Positions 38,592 through 47,623 are shown, numbered from the stretch's first letter. The stretch is 62,486 nucleotides of DNA from Kingella pumchi (GCF_022288825.1 NZ_JAKOOW010000017.1:877-63362), one strand, 5' to 3'. Made by a program: numbers and translations. The notes: generated by a model from the letters alone, not told the origin.

Positions 38592-40400
38592 ATGCGTACC
38601 AACTATTGCGGCCTAATCAGCGAACAATATCTCGACCAAACCGTTACCGTGAAAGGCTGGGTGCACCGCCGCCGCGACCACGGCGGGGTGATTTTCATCG
38701 ACCTGCGCGACCGCGAAGGCATCGTCCAAGTCGTGATCGACCCCGACACGCCCGAAGCGTTTGCCACTGCCGATTCCGCCCGCAACGAATACGTTTTGAG
38801 CATTACCGGCCGCGTACGCAACCGTCCCGAAGGCACGACCAACGACAAAATGATTTCCGGCAAAATCGAAATCCTTGCCAAAGAAATCGAAGTCTTGAAC
38901 GCCGCCGCTACGCCGCCGTTCCAAATCGACGACGAAAACATCAGCGAAAACGTGCGCCTGAGCAACCGCGTTATCGACCTGCGCCGTCCGGTGATGCAGC
39001 GCAACCTGCGCCTGCGTTATCAAGTCGCTATGGGCGTTCGCCGTTATCTGGACGCACAAGGCTTCATCGACATCGAAACCCCGATGCTGACCCGCTCCAC
39101 CCCCGAAGGCGCGCGCGACTACCTCGTGCCGAGCCGCGTTCATCCGGGCGAGTTTTTCGCTCTGCCGCAATCGCCGCAATTGTTCAAACAACTGTTGATG
39201 GTGGCGGGTTTCGACCGTTACTACCAAATCACTAAGTGCTTCCGTGACGAAGACCTGCGTGCCGACCGCCAGCCTGAATTCACCCAAATCGACTTGGAAA
39301 CCTCGTTCTTGAACGAGGATGAAATCATGGACATCACCGAAGGCATGGCAAAACAAGTCTTCCAAGACGCGCTGGGTGTGGACTTGGGCGATTTCCCGCG
39401 TATGCCTTACGCCGAAGCCATGTTCTACTACGGCTCCGACAAACCCGATATGCGCATCAGCCTGAAATTCACCGAGTTGACCGACCTGATGAAAACGGAA
39501 GAGTTCAAAGTCTTCCGTGGCGCAGCCGACATGAAGGGCGGCCGCGTGGTTGCCCTGCGCGTACCGAACGGCGCGAAATTCAGCCGCAAAGAAATCGACG
39601 AATATACCAAATTTGTCGGCATCTACGGCGCGAAAGGTTTGGCGTACATCAAAGTGAACGATGTCAGCAACCTCTCCAACGGCGAAGACAGCGGCCTGCA
39701 ATCTCCAATCGTGAAATTCCTGTCTGAAAACGCCCTGAAAGAAATCATTGCGCGTACCGGAGCACAAAACGGCGACATCATCTTCTTCGGCGCGGACAAA
39801 ACCAAAGTCGTGAACGAAGCCATCGGCGCGTTGCGTATCAAAGTCGGTTTGGAACACGGCAAAGACAACGGCTACTTCGTGGACGAATGGAAACCTTTGT
39901 GGGTTGTCGATTTTCCGATGTTCGAATACGACGAAGAAAACGACCGCTGGGCAGCCATGCACCACCCGTTCACCTCGCCCAAACCCGGTCACGAAGACCT
40001 GATGGACAGCGACCCCGAACACTGCCTCGCCCGCGCCTACGACATGGTGCTCAACGGCTGGGAAATCGGCGGCGGCTCCATCCGTATCCACCGCGCCGAA
40101 GTGCAGGAAAAAGTGTTCGCCGCCCTCAAAATCAGCCCCGAAGAGCAGCAGGAAAAATTCGGCTTCTTGCTCGACAACCTGAAATTCGGCGCCCCCCCGC
40201 ACGGCGGTTTGGCCTTCGGTTTGGACAGACTGGTTACGCTGATGACCGGCGCCGAGTCCATCCGCGACGTCATCGCCTTCCCCAAAACCCAGCGCGCCCA
40301 ATGCCTGCTCACCAACGCCCCCGGCGCGGTGGACGACAAACAACTACGCGAACTCGGCCTGCGCCTGCGACAAAAAGCGGCGGAGAATAAAGAAGCCTAG
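38592..40400 (+). CDS. aspS: aspartate--tRNA ligase (class II)
   Basis: A 602-residue synthetase. The N-terminal OB-fold anticodon domain (VTVKGWVHRRRDHGGVIFID) precedes the class II core with motif 1 near MLTRSTPEGARDYLVPSR, motif 2 (ITKCFRDEDLRADRQPEFTQ), the GAD insertion domain, and motif 3 (GLAFGLDRLVTLM). Bacterial length is as expected. The ATG at 38592 was chosen over a TTG seven codons upstream. Leucine codons are often TTG from about 38800 to 40240, unlike the CTG-rich genes around it, suggesting an imported allele. Confidence 0.96.
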   Translation: MRTNYCGLISEQYLDQTVTVKGWVHRRRDHGGVIFIDLRDREGIVQVVIDPDTPEAFATADSARNEYVLSITGRVRNRPEGTTNDKMISGKIEILAKEIEVLNAAATPPFQIDDENISENVRLSNRVIDLRRPVMQRNLRLRYQVAMGVRRYLDAQGFIDIETPMLTRSTPEGARDYLVPSRVHPGEFFALPQSPQLFKQLLMVAGFDRYYQITKCFRDEDLRADRQPEFTQIDLETSFLNEDEIMDITEGMAKQVFQDALGVDLGDFPRMPYAEAMFYYGSDKPDMRISLKFTELTDLMKTEEFKVFRGAADMKGGRVVALRVPNGAKFSRKEIDEYTKFVGIYGAKGLAYIKVNDVSNLSNGEDSGLQSPIVKFLSENALKEIIARTGAQNGDIIFFGADKTKVVNEAIGALRIKVGLEHGKDNGYFVDEWKPLWVVDFPMFEYDEENDRWAAMHHPFTSPKPGHEDLMDSDPEHCLARAYDMVLNGWEIGGGSIRIHRAEVQEKVFAALKISPEEQQEKFGFLLDNLKFGAPPHGGLAFGLDRLVTLMTGAESIRDVIAFPKTQRAQCLLTNAPGAVDDKQLRELGLRLRQKAAENKEA

Positions 40401-40482
40401 GGAGCTGTTGGCAATCGGCTTTTGAAATACAAAAGACAGCCTGAAAGCCCCGGCAAAACCCAAGATTCGCCCAAGCAGCGTC

Positions 40483-40579
40483 ATTCCCGCGCAGGCGGGA
40501 ATCTTGGTTGGGACGGCGGCAATGCGCGGATAAGCAGTCCGATATCCAATCCGAAACAAGATTCCCGCCTGCGCGGGGG
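40483..40579. repeat. inverted pair of dRS3-like repeats
   Basis: ATTCCCGCGCAGGCGGGAAT at 40483-40502 fits the neisserial dRS3 form ATTCCC-N8-GGGAAT. A perfect 21-base inverted copy of its right part lies at 40557-40577. The 21-base arms (40486-40506 and 40557-40577) bracket about 50 bases, as in an RS element. Confidence 0.75.
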
Positions 40580-40700
40580 TAGCGTAGCGGACTTGCGTAA
40601 GCTGTCGGCATTGGAAGTTTATGCCGCAAAAGCCGCTGCAATGCTGATTGTCAAAACACCCCGGAATCCCAGCATCCTGAAACATTCAGGTAACACCAAA

Positions 40701-40745
40701 CAAGGCAGCCTGAAAACCGTTTTTGCCGTTTTCAGGCTGCCTTTA
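40701..40745. terminator. uptake-sequence hairpin upstream of trkH
   Basis: AAGGCAGCCTGAAAACCG pairs with CGTTTTCAGGCTGCCTTT across a short loop. Confidence 0.65.
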
Positions 40746-40766
40746 TCGCGCCTTTGATGTTCTGTT

Positions 40767-42221
40767 ATGCGAAAAATCCTGCCCACCCTGCATATTCTCG
40801 TCAAGCTCGGCATGCTGCTCGCGGTGCTGATGCTGGTGCCGGCGGCGGTGTCGTTTTATTTTCACGACGGCGCCGAAACGGTGTTTTCCGCCACCGGCCT
40901 GATCACCTTTTCGCTGTGCCTGCCGGTGTGGTTTTTCACCCGCAGCCACCACCACGAATTGCGCCCGCGCGACGGCTTCGCGCTGGTGACCATGCTGTGG
41001 CTGGCGTTTGCGCTGATTGCGGCGATGCCGTTTTATTTCTACTTTGAAGAGATGTCGTTTACCGATGCCTTTTTTGAAGCCATCAGCGGGCTGACCACCA
41101 CCGGCGCCACCATTATGAGCGGGCTAGATACCCTTGCGCCCTCGCTCAATTTCTGGCGCCACATGCTCAACTGGCTCGGCGGCATGGGCATTATCGTGCT
41201 GGCGGTGGCGGTGTTGCCGATGCTCGGCGTCGGCGGCACGCGCCTGTTTCAGGCCGAAATCCCCGGCATCGAAAAAGACGCCAAAATGGCGCCGCGCATC
41301 TCGCAAACCGCCAAGCGGCTGTGGCTGTTTTATCTCGGCTGCACCCTGCTCACCGGCCTAGGGCTGCACCTGGCCGGCATGGGCTGGTTCGACGCCATCT
41401 GCCACGCCATGTCCGCCTTCGCGCTGGGCGGCTTTTCCACCCGCGACAAAGGCATCTCCGCCTTCGATTCGGCCGCGGTCGAATGGGTAATCGCGCTGGC
41501 CACCCTGGCCGGCGGCATCAATTTCGCCACCCACTTCAAAGCGCTGCGCCACCGCTGTCTGCGCCCTTACTGGCGCGACGAAGAAGTGCGCACCCTGCTC
41601 TTGCTGCTGGCCGCCAGCATTGCCGCCGCCACCCTTTATTTCTACTTCACCGGCCGCTACGGCTTGGGCGATGCGCTGCGCTACGTCGGTTTCAACTTCA
41701 TCTCCATCGGCCTGGCCAGCGGCTTTGCCAACACCGATTTCGGCGTGTGGCCGCTCACCGTATCGCTGTGGATGTTCTTTCTCTCCAACGTACTGGCCAA
41801 CACCGGCTCGATGGGCGGCGGCATCAAGCTCGCCCGCGCCATTGCCCTGGCCAAATTCTCGCTGCGCGAAACCGTACTGCTGCAGCACCCCAACGCCGTG
41901 CGCACGGTAAAAGTCAACGGCAGCAGCCTGACCGAACACCTCGCCATGGCGATTATGGCCTTTATCTTCGCCTATTTTATGACCGTGGTTGCCGCCACCT
42001 TCGCCCTGATGATCAGCGGCATGGACTTGATCAGCGCCATCAGCGCCGTGATTGCCTGCATCACCAACACCGGCCCCGGCCTCGGCATCGTCGGCCCCGC
42101 CCACAACTACGCCGCGCTGACCGACCTGCAAAAATGGCTGTGCGCCGCCGTGATGCTGCTGGGGCGGCTGGAAATCTTCACCGTATTTATCCTGTTTACG
42201 CCCGGCTATTGGAAAAAATAG
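40767..42221 (+). CDS. trkH: TrkH-family potassium uptake protein
   Basis: A 484-residue inner-membrane channel-like K+ transporter with about ten to twelve hydrophobic segments. The four degenerate selectivity-filter loops are visible: ISGLTTTGATIMSGLD, AMSAFALGGFSTRD, NTGSMGGGIKLAR and CITNTGPGLGIVG. It works with the cytosolic NAD-binding subunit TrkA, whose gene is not in this window. Leucine codons are nearly all CTG, typical of the resident genome. Confidence 0.95.
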   Translation: MRKILPTLHILVKLGMLLAVLMLVPAAVSFYFHDGAETVFSATGLITFSLCLPVWFFTRSHHHELRPRDGFALVTMLWLAFALIAAMPFYFYFEEMSFTDAFFEAISGLTTTGATIMSGLDTLAPSLNFWRHMLNWLGGMGIIVLAVAVLPMLGVGGTRLFQAEIPGIEKDAKMAPRISQTAKRLWLFYLGCTLLTGLGLHLAGMGWFDAICHAMSAFALGGFSTRDKGISAFDSAAVEWVIALATLAGGINFATHFKALRHRCLRPYWRDEEVRTLLLLLAASIAAATLYFYFTGRYGLGDALRYVGFNFISIGLASGFANTDFGVWPLTVSLWMFFLSNVLANTGSMGGGIKLARAIALAKFSLRETVLLQHPNAVRTVKVNGSSLTEHLAMAIMAFIFAYFMTVVAATFALMISGMDLISAISAVIACITNTGPGLGIVGPAHNYAALTDLQKWLCAAVMLLGRLEIFTVFILFTPGYWKK

Positions 42222-42250
42222 TTTTCGGGCTGCCCATGCCTGCAATACAC

Positions 42251-42402
42251 TCAAAAGCAGCCTGAAACAGCGTTTGCCGCTTTCAGGCTGCTTTTGCTTT
42301 GGTTTGCACACTTCGGTTTCGCCAACGCCGCCGTTAGCGCTTTTCCCGCTGCGGCAAATATTTTCAGGCTGCCTTGGGGATTCAAGGCAGCCTGAAAATA
42401 TT
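42251..42402. repeat. dispersed double-hairpin uptake-sequence repeat, copy 1
   Basis: Two hairpins of AAGCAGCCTGAAA-type and AAGGCAGCCTGAAAATA-type repeats are separated by about 70 bases. The block reappears in inverted orientation at 50120-50251, with long nearly identical segments outside the 12-mers themselves. It separates trkH and era (convergent). Confidence 0.75.
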
Positions 42403-42426
42403 GGACGAAGACGGCTCGGATGCGGG

Positions 42427-43332
42427 CTACATGCCCAATTCGCGCAGGAAACGGATGTCGTCGGCCCAGCCGGATTTGACTTTCGCCCATACCCGCAAAA
42501 AGACTTTGGCGTCGAACAGTTTTTCCATATCCAGCCGCGCTTCGGTGGAGATTTTTTTCAGCTTTTCGCCGCCTTTGCCGATCAGGATGGCTTTTTGGCT
42601 GTCTTTCTCCACCAGCACGGCGATGTGGATGCGGTGCAGGCCGTCTTCTTCGACTTGGAACTGCTCGACTTCGACGTTCATCGCATAGGGCAGCTCTTCA
42701 CCCAGATAGCGGAACAGCTTTTCGCGGACGATTTCGCTGGCGAGAAAGCGGCCGGATTTATCGGTAACCATGTCTTCGGGATACAGCGGTTCGCCTTCGG
42801 GCAGGTAGGCTTTGAGCTGCTGCAGCAACGCGGCCAGCCCCAGAGCGTGTTTGGCGCTGACGGTGGCGGTGGCGGCAAAAGGGAACTCGGCTGTAACGCT
42901 GTCGATAAAGGCCTGCAGCTCGTGGGCGTTTTGCGCTTTGCTGCGGTCAATTTTGTTGAGCACCAGCACCACCGGCACATGTTTGGGCAGCTGGCGGATA
43001 ACGGTGCGGTCGGCCTCGGTAAAGCGCATGGCTTCGATGACGAAGGCAACGGCATCGACGCCGGAGAGCGCTTCGGTTACGTTTAGGTTCAGGCGGTCGT
43101 TGATGGCGTTGCGGTGGTGGGTTTGGAAGCCGGGGGTATCGACGAAAATGAATTGGGCGGTGTCGTCGGTGTAAATGCCGGTTACTTTGTGGCGGGTGGT
43201 CTGCGCTTTTTTGCTGGTGATGCTGATTTTCTGGCCGATCAGGTGGTTCATCAGCGTCGATTTGCCGACGTTGGGGCGGCCGACGATGGCGATGAAACCG
43301 CAGCGGTAGCCGGGGGGGGCGGTGGGATACAT
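42427..43332 (-). CDS. era: GTPase Era
   Basis: A 301-residue ribosome-assembly GTPase acting in 16S rRNA maturation. G1 is GRPNVGKST at 18-26, G3 DTPGF, G4 NKIDR and the switch II region QTHHRNAIN; the C-terminal KH domain has the VIGKGG-like ILIGKGGEKLKKI. It stands apart from rnc and lepB, its partners in many genomes. Confidence 0.97.
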   Translation of the reverse strand: MYPTAPPGYRCGFIAIVGRPNVGKSTLMNHLIGQKISITSKKAQTTRHKVTGIYTDDTAQFIFVDTPGFQTHHRNAINDRLNLNVTEALSGVDAVAFVIEAMRFTEADRTVIRQLPKHVPVVLVLNKIDRSKAQNAHELQAFIDSVTAEFPFAATATVSAKHALGLAALLQQLKAYLPEGEPLYPEDMVTDKSGRFLASEIVREKLFRYLGEELPYAMNVEVEQFQVEEDGLHRIHIAVLVEKDSQKAILIGKGGEKLKKISTEARLDMEKLFDAKVFLRVWAKVKSGWADDIRFLRELGM

Positions 43333-43408
43333 GCTTAGTCTTTCGGTGGGACAAACGTTCAGGCAGCCTGAAAAGGGGAAAACCGCTTTTTCAGGCTGCT
43401 TCGGGTTT

Positions 43409-43852
43409 TCAGGCTGCTTCGGCGCGCAGGGTGTCGAGCACCTGCTGGGCGTGGCCGGCTACTTTGACCTTGCGCCATTCGTGGCGGATTTCGCCGGCGG
43501 CATCGAGCACAAAGGTGCTGCGTTCGATGCCTTCGTATTCGCGGCCGTAGAGTTTTTTGCTTTTGATGACGTCAAACAGGCGGCAGACGGTTTCGTCGGC
43601 GTCGCTCAAAAGCTCGAAACGGAACTGCTGCTTGGCGCAGAAATTCTGATGGCTTTTGACGCTGTCGCGCGAGATGCCGGCCACGGTGTAGCCGAGCGCT
43701 TGAAAGTCTGCGAGCCGGGCGTTGAAGTCCAATCCTTCGGTGGTGCAGCCCGGGGTGCTGTCTTTGGGGTAGAAATACAGCACCAGCGGTAAGTTGTCTT
43801 CGCTGTTGAAGATACTGCCGGATGAAGACGGCAGGGAAAAACGGTAGGCCAT
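43409..43852 (-). CDS. bcp: peroxiredoxin of the Bcp/PrxQ family
   Basis: A 147-residue thiol peroxidase. The peroxidatic Cys is C36 in YFYPKDSTPGCTTEG. The usual nearby resolving Cys five residues on is absent; C72 in QNFCAKQ may serve. The N-terminus is about nine residues shorter than typical Bcp. I start at the ATG 43852 with an AAGGAAG site rather than an upstream in-frame codon. The second half (TFVLDAAGEIRHEWRKVKVAGHAQQVL) is family-typical. Confidence 0.9.
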   Translation of the reverse strand: MAYRFSLPSSSGSIFNSEDNLPLVLYFYPKDSTPGCTTEGLDFNARLADFQALGYTVAGISRDSVKSHQNFCAKQQFRFELLSDADETVCRLFDVIKSKKLYGREYEGIERSTFVLDAAGEIRHEWRKVKVAGHAQQVLDTLRAEAA

Positions 43853-43945
43853 CGGGCTTCCTTTCACAATCAAACGGCTTTCAGGCTGCCTGCTTTGCGC
43901 TGGCGGCTAAGGCAGCCTGAAAACGGATAAAGGGGCAAAACGGGA

Positions 43946-44128
43946 TTATTCGGCCGGCGGCGACTCGGCAGTTTGCGCGGTTTCTACCAGCTCGCGCTGC
44001 TGCGCCCGATAGGCGGCCAGTTCGCGGCGGTAGATGTCGTGGATGCAGGCTTCGCCGCATTCGCTGCCGCAGCATTCCCAGTCTTCCGGCGCTTCCGGTT
44101 CGCTCAGCAGGGGTTTATCCGGCGTCAT
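43946..44128 (-). CDS. small Cys-rich oxidoreductase-like domain protein
   Basis: A 60-residue protein with the motif PEDWECCGSECGEACIHDIYRRELAAY, as in the oxidoreductase-like N-terminal family (PF09791). The four or five clustered Cys suggest metal or redox chemistry. The family has no firmly established function. Its start overlaps the end of the S4-domain gene by 14 bases, so the two are translationally coupled. Confidence 0.75.
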   Translation of the reverse strand: MTPDKPLLSEPEAPEDWECCGSECGEACIHDIYRRELAAYRAQQRELVETAQTAESPPAE

Positions 44129-44345
44129 GGCCCGCCCTCACTTCGATGCTGCTGCCGGCAAATTCGATGCGCTCGCCGGTGCGGATTTTGGCGGTTTTGC
44201 GGGTTTCGGTCTCGCCGTTGCGGCTCACTTCTCCGGCGGCGATGGCGCTTTTGGCGGCGCCGCCGCTCTCGGCCAGGCCGGCGGCTTTGAGCAGATCGCA
44301 CAGGGCGATGTGCTCGTGGTTTTCGAGATAAAAAACGGTGTGCAT
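44115..44345 (-). CDS. RNA-binding S4-domain protein (YbcJ-like)
   Basis: A 76-residue protein that is essentially one S4 domain: HIALCDLLKAAGLAESGGAA, KSAIAAGEVSRNGETETRK and the hydrophobic strand GERIEFAGSSIEV. YbcJ-type proteins bind structured RNA. The next gene downstream overlaps its end. Confidence 0.88.
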   Translation of the reverse strand: MHTVFYLENHEHIALCDLLKAAGLAESGGAAKSAIAAGEVSRNGETETRKTAKIRTGERIEFAGSSIEVRAGHDAG

Positions 44346-44592
44346 GGCAGTTTTCTTTATTGGTGGTGAAACGGGATTTTCCGGCCTCAGGCAGCCTGAA
44401 AAGCGTTTTCAGGCTGCCTGCGCGCAGCCGCGATTATCCGCCAAAACCGCCGCCTGCGGAAAACATTTGCCCGCGGCGCGGCGGTTGCGGTTTTCAGGCT
44501 GCCTGAATTTCCGCTGCCGCCGCCGCGCAAAGCGTGTAGAATGCGCGCCGTTTCCAACCGCCGGCCCGCTTTCAAACGCGCGGGCGCCGACT
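44346..44592. other. intergenic region upstream of mgtE
   Basis: No gene. Uptake-sequence pairs lie at about 44390-44420 and 44492-44505. TAGAAT at 44537-44542 followed by GCGCGCCG is the likely mgtE -10 box. Confidence 0.5.
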
Positions 44593-44678
44593 ATGGACCT
44601 TCCCAGTTCGTTACCGAGCCATTCTTTCCCACACACACCCTAAACCTGCCTGAATGCCCGCCGCACAGGCAGGCGGAG
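44593..44678 (+). promoter_or_regulatory. putative mgtE leader: 16-codon Pro-containing ORF and alternative hairpins
   Basis: ATG at 44593 opens MDLPSSLPSHSFPHTP and stops at TAA 44641. Directly after, CCTGCCTG (44645-44652) can pair with CAGGCAGG (44666-44673), while CCGCC (44658-44662) can instead pair with GGCGG (44672-44676), which overlaps the mgtE Shine-Dalgarno GCGGAG. The two stems exclude each other. The leader ORF lacks an obvious ribosome site, so the role is conjectural. Confidence 0.4.
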
Positions 44679-44683
44679 CATTT

Positions 44684-46120
44684 ATGGAACCTCAAACCAC
44701 CGACGATCGCCGTACCGCCGAACAAGGCGCCGCCATCGACATCGAACGCATCCACGATCTGGCCGAGTCGCTGCTGCCGCACTACGCGCTGATCGCGGCC
44801 GACAACACCCTTTCCGACCCGCAAACCAACAGCCGTCTGCAAACGCTCACCGGCATCCTGCACGAGCTGCATCCGGCCGACGTCGCCGACGTGCTCGAAC
44901 AGCTGCCGCCCAAAGAGCGCGTGCTGGTGTGGCGTTTGGCCGCGCCCGAAGAAGACGGCGAAGTGCTGCTGGAAGTGTCCGACGCGGTGCGCGAAACGCT
45001 GATCGAAGCGATGAACAGCGAAGAGCTGCTGGCGGCGGTGGAAGACTTGGAAGCCGACGATCTGGCCGATTTGGCCGACGATCTGCCGCAAGACGTGGTT
45101 GCCGAAGCGCTGCAAACCCGCGACGAAGAAGAGCGCGCCCAGGTTCAGGCTGCCATGTCCTACCGCGACGACCAGGTGGGCGCGGTGATGAACTTTGAAA
45201 CCGTCAGCATCCGCGCCGATGTAAGCTGCGAAGTGGTGCTACGCTATCTGCGCCGTTTCGACAGCCTGCCCGACCATACCGACAAAATCTTTGTGGTGGA
45301 CGACAACGACACCCTGCAGGGCGTGCTGCCGATCCGCAAACTCCTGGTATCGGCGCCCGAAGAAATGGTGGCCGACGTGATGGCCACCGACGTGGTGCGC
45401 TTCCGGCCGGAAGACGACGTCGAAGAAGCGGCGCAGGCCTTCGAGCGCTACGACTTGGTAACCGCGCCGGTGGTCGATGCCGCCGACAAGCTGATCGGCC
45501 GTCTGACCGTGGACGAAATGGTGGACGTGATCCGCGAAGAATCCGAAGCCGACATCTTGAATATGGCCGGTTTGAAGGAAGAAGAAGACCTGTTTGCGCC
45601 GGTGTGGGATTCGGTGAAAAACCGCTGGATGTGGCTGGCGATCAATCTGGTTACCGCCTTTGTGGCCAGCCGCGTGATCGGCGCCTTTGAAGGCAGCATC
45701 GAGAAAATCGTCGCACTGGCGGCGCTGATGCCGATTGTGGCCGGCATCGGCGGCAATTCGGGCAACCAGACCATCACCATGATTGTGCGCGCGCTGGCGG
45801 TCGGCCAGATTTCCGGTGCGCAGGCCATCCGGCTTCTAAAAAAAGAAATCGGCGTGGCGCTGGTCAACGGCGTGATTTGGGGCAGCGTGATGGGACTGGT
45901 GTCGTGGCTGCTCTACGACAGCGTCGGCATCGGCCTGGTGATGGTGGCGGCGATGACGCTCAACCTGCTCTTGGCGGCGGTGGTCGGCGTGCTGATTCCG
46001 ATTCTGATGGAGCGCTCCGGCCGCGACCCGGCGCTGGGCAGCTCGGTTCTGATTACCGCGGTAACCGATTCGGGCGGCTTTATGATTTTTCTCGGCTTGG
46101 CAACCATGTTTTTATTGTAG
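44684..46120 (+). CDS. mgtE: magnesium transporter MgtE
   Basis: A 478-residue Mg2+ channel/transporter. The N-terminal helical domain (LHPADVADVLEQLPPKERVLVWRL, DDLADLADDLPQDVV) is followed by two CBS domains (about residues 165-290) and five membrane helices from about 310. The pore signature PIVAGIGGNSGNQTITMIVRALAVG is present. Cytosolic domains close the pore when Mg2+ is high. The ATG at 44684 follows a GCGGAG site. A 142-base leader separates it from its -10 box, longer than usual here. Confidence 0.96.
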   Translation: MEPQTTDDRRTAEQGAAIDIERIHDLAESLLPHYALIAADNTLSDPQTNSRLQTLTGILHELHPADVADVLEQLPPKERVLVWRLAAPEEDGEVLLEVSDAVRETLIEAMNSEELLAAVEDLEADDLADLADDLPQDVVAEALQTRDEEERAQVQAAMSYRDDQVGAVMNFETVSIRADVSCEVVLRYLRRFDSLPDHTDKIFVVDDNDTLQGVLPIRKLLVSAPEEMVADVMATDVVRFRPEDDVEEAAQAFERYDLVTAPVVDAADKLIGRLTVDEMVDVIREESEADILNMAGLKEEEDLFAPVWDSVKNRWMWLAINLVTAFVASRVIGAFEGSIEKIVALAALMPIVAGIGGNSGNQTITMIVRALAVGQISGAQAIRLLKKEIGVALVNGVIWGSVMGLVSWLLYDSVGIGLVMVAAMTLNLLLAAVVGVLIPILMERSGRDPALGSSVLITAVTDSGGFMIFLGLATMFLL

Positions 46121-46323
46121 AATATGCCTTATTACATACAGTTTCAGGCAGCCTGAAAAAAACCGCTGTTTGCTCTTTTCAGGCTGCCTGAAGCGCGCAC
46201 GGCGTTTGCGCCGGCATAGCTTTTTACAGAACATAAACTTACGCGTTTGCCCCGCGGATTGCCGGCAGGCAGCCTGAAAGCGGTTTTGCCCCTTTCAGGC
46301 TGCCTGTCACCCGAGAGCCACAC
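46121..46323. other. intergenic region with two uptake-sequence hairpins
   Basis: The pair at about 46143-46191 terminates mgtE, and a second pair at about 46267-46308 precedes the FAD-enzyme gene. Between them TTTACA near 46223 could be a -35. No gene. Confidence 0.5.
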
Positions 46324-47562
46324 ATGATCCACCATTTCGACATCGCCATTATCGGCGCCGGACCTTCAGGTGCAGTTGCCGCCACCCTGCTTGCCCGCCG
46401 CGGCTACCATGTCTGCGTATTGGAAAAACAACACTTTCCGCGCTTCGTTATCGGCGAGAGCCTGCTGCCGCACGCCATCCAGATTCTGGAAGAAGCCGGC
46501 ATGGCCGACGCGGTGCAAAACGGCATCGGCTTCCAATACAAAAACGGCACCGCCTTTTCCTGGGGCGAGCGCTACGCCAGCTTCAATTTCAACGAAAAAA
46601 CCGCCGCCGGCCCCAGCCATGCCTTTCACGTCCAGCGCGACCGTTTCGACCAGATTCTGATCGACACCGCCATCAAAGCCGGCGCCGAAGTGCGTTTCGG
46701 CGAAACCGTTTCCGCCTTCAACAACGGCGGCGACAGCGCCAAACTCGGCGTGGAAGACGAAAGCGGCACCAAATACGTGATCGACACCCATTTCGTGCTC
46801 GATGCCAGCGGCTACTACCGCGCGCTGCCGCGCCTGTTGGGCTGGGACATGCCCTCGACGCTGCCGCCGCGTCAAGTCCACTTCACCCATATCGACGACC
46901 ACATCACCAATCCCGATTTCGACCGCAACAAAACCCTGGTCTGCGTCCACCCCGAGCACCGCGACGTCTGGCTGTGGCTCACCTGCTTCAGCAACGGCCG
47001 CTCATCCATCGGCGTGGTCGGCTCCGGCGATCATTTCGCCGGCATCAGCGGCTCGGAAACGGTGATCGAACAATTCGCCAAAGAAATGCCGCTGCCGGCG
47101 CGCATCCTGCAAAACGCGGTGTGGGACAACGGCTTTCCCGCACTATATCTGCGCGGCTATTCGGCCAGCGTCAAAGCGCTGTACGGCCGCCATTTCGCGC
47201 TGTTGGGTAATGCCGCTGAGTTTCTCGATCCGGTGTTTTCCAGTGGCGTGACCACCGCCGTCCACTCCGCCAAACTCGCCGCCGACATCATCGACCGCCA
47301 TTTTCAGGGCGAGAAAGTCGATTGGCAGCGCGAATTTGCCGACGCGCTGAATCTCGGCGTCAATGCCTTTCGCCATTATGTTACCGGCTGGTACGACCAG
47401 AGTTTCCAAAACATCGTCTTTTCCGAAGCGCTGCGCGGCGAAGCGCGCCGCCAGCTCACTTCGATATTCGCCGGCTATGCCTGGGATGCCGACAACCCCT
47501 TCGTTACCAAGGCCGAACGCAATCTGCAGCTTTTGGCGCAGAACGTCGGCAAACCCGGCTAA
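46324..47562 (+). CDS. FAD-dependent monooxygenase/tryptophan-halogenase-like oxidoreductase
   Basis: A 412-residue flavoprotein. The FAD motif IIGAGPSG is at 9-16, GESLLPHA at 44-51, the second FAD motif GNAAEFLDPVFSSGV near 300, all typical of the halogenase/geranylgeranyl-reductase group. The halogenase WxWxIP motif is not obvious; the region reads VWLWLTCF. Relatives occur in aryl-polyene-type lipid clusters, but no other such gene is present here. The substrate is unknown. Confidence 0.8.
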   Translation: MIHHFDIAIIGAGPSGAVAATLLARRGYHVCVLEKQHFPRFVIGESLLPHAIQILEEAGMADAVQNGIGFQYKNGTAFSWGERYASFNFNEKTAAGPSHAFHVQRDRFDQILIDTAIKAGAEVRFGETVSAFNNGGDSAKLGVEDESGTKYVIDTHFVLDASGYYRALPRLLGWDMPSTLPPRQVHFTHIDDHITNPDFDRNKTLVCVHPEHRDVWLWLTCFSNGRSSIGVVGSGDHFAGISGSETVIEQFAKEMPLPARILQNAVWDNGFPALYLRGYSASVKALYGRHFALLGNAAEFLDPVFSSGVTTAVHSAKLAADIIDRHFQGEKVDWQREFADALNLGVNAFRHYVTGWYDQSFQNIVFSEALRGEARRQLTSIFAGYAWDADNPFVTKAERNLQLLAQNVGKPG

Positions 47563-47623
47563 GCCCCACCCACCGCCGTTTCAGGCTGCCTGAAACGGCG
47601 TTTGTGCACGGAAAGGAAGCCTT

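Larger units (their letters stand above)
40401..40766. other. intergenic region with repeats between aspS and trkH
   Basis: No gene. It holds an uptake copy near 40437, the dRS3-like pair at 40483-40579, a short stretch that reads like decayed coding sequence, and the hairpin at 40701-40745 before trkH. Confidence 0.6.
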
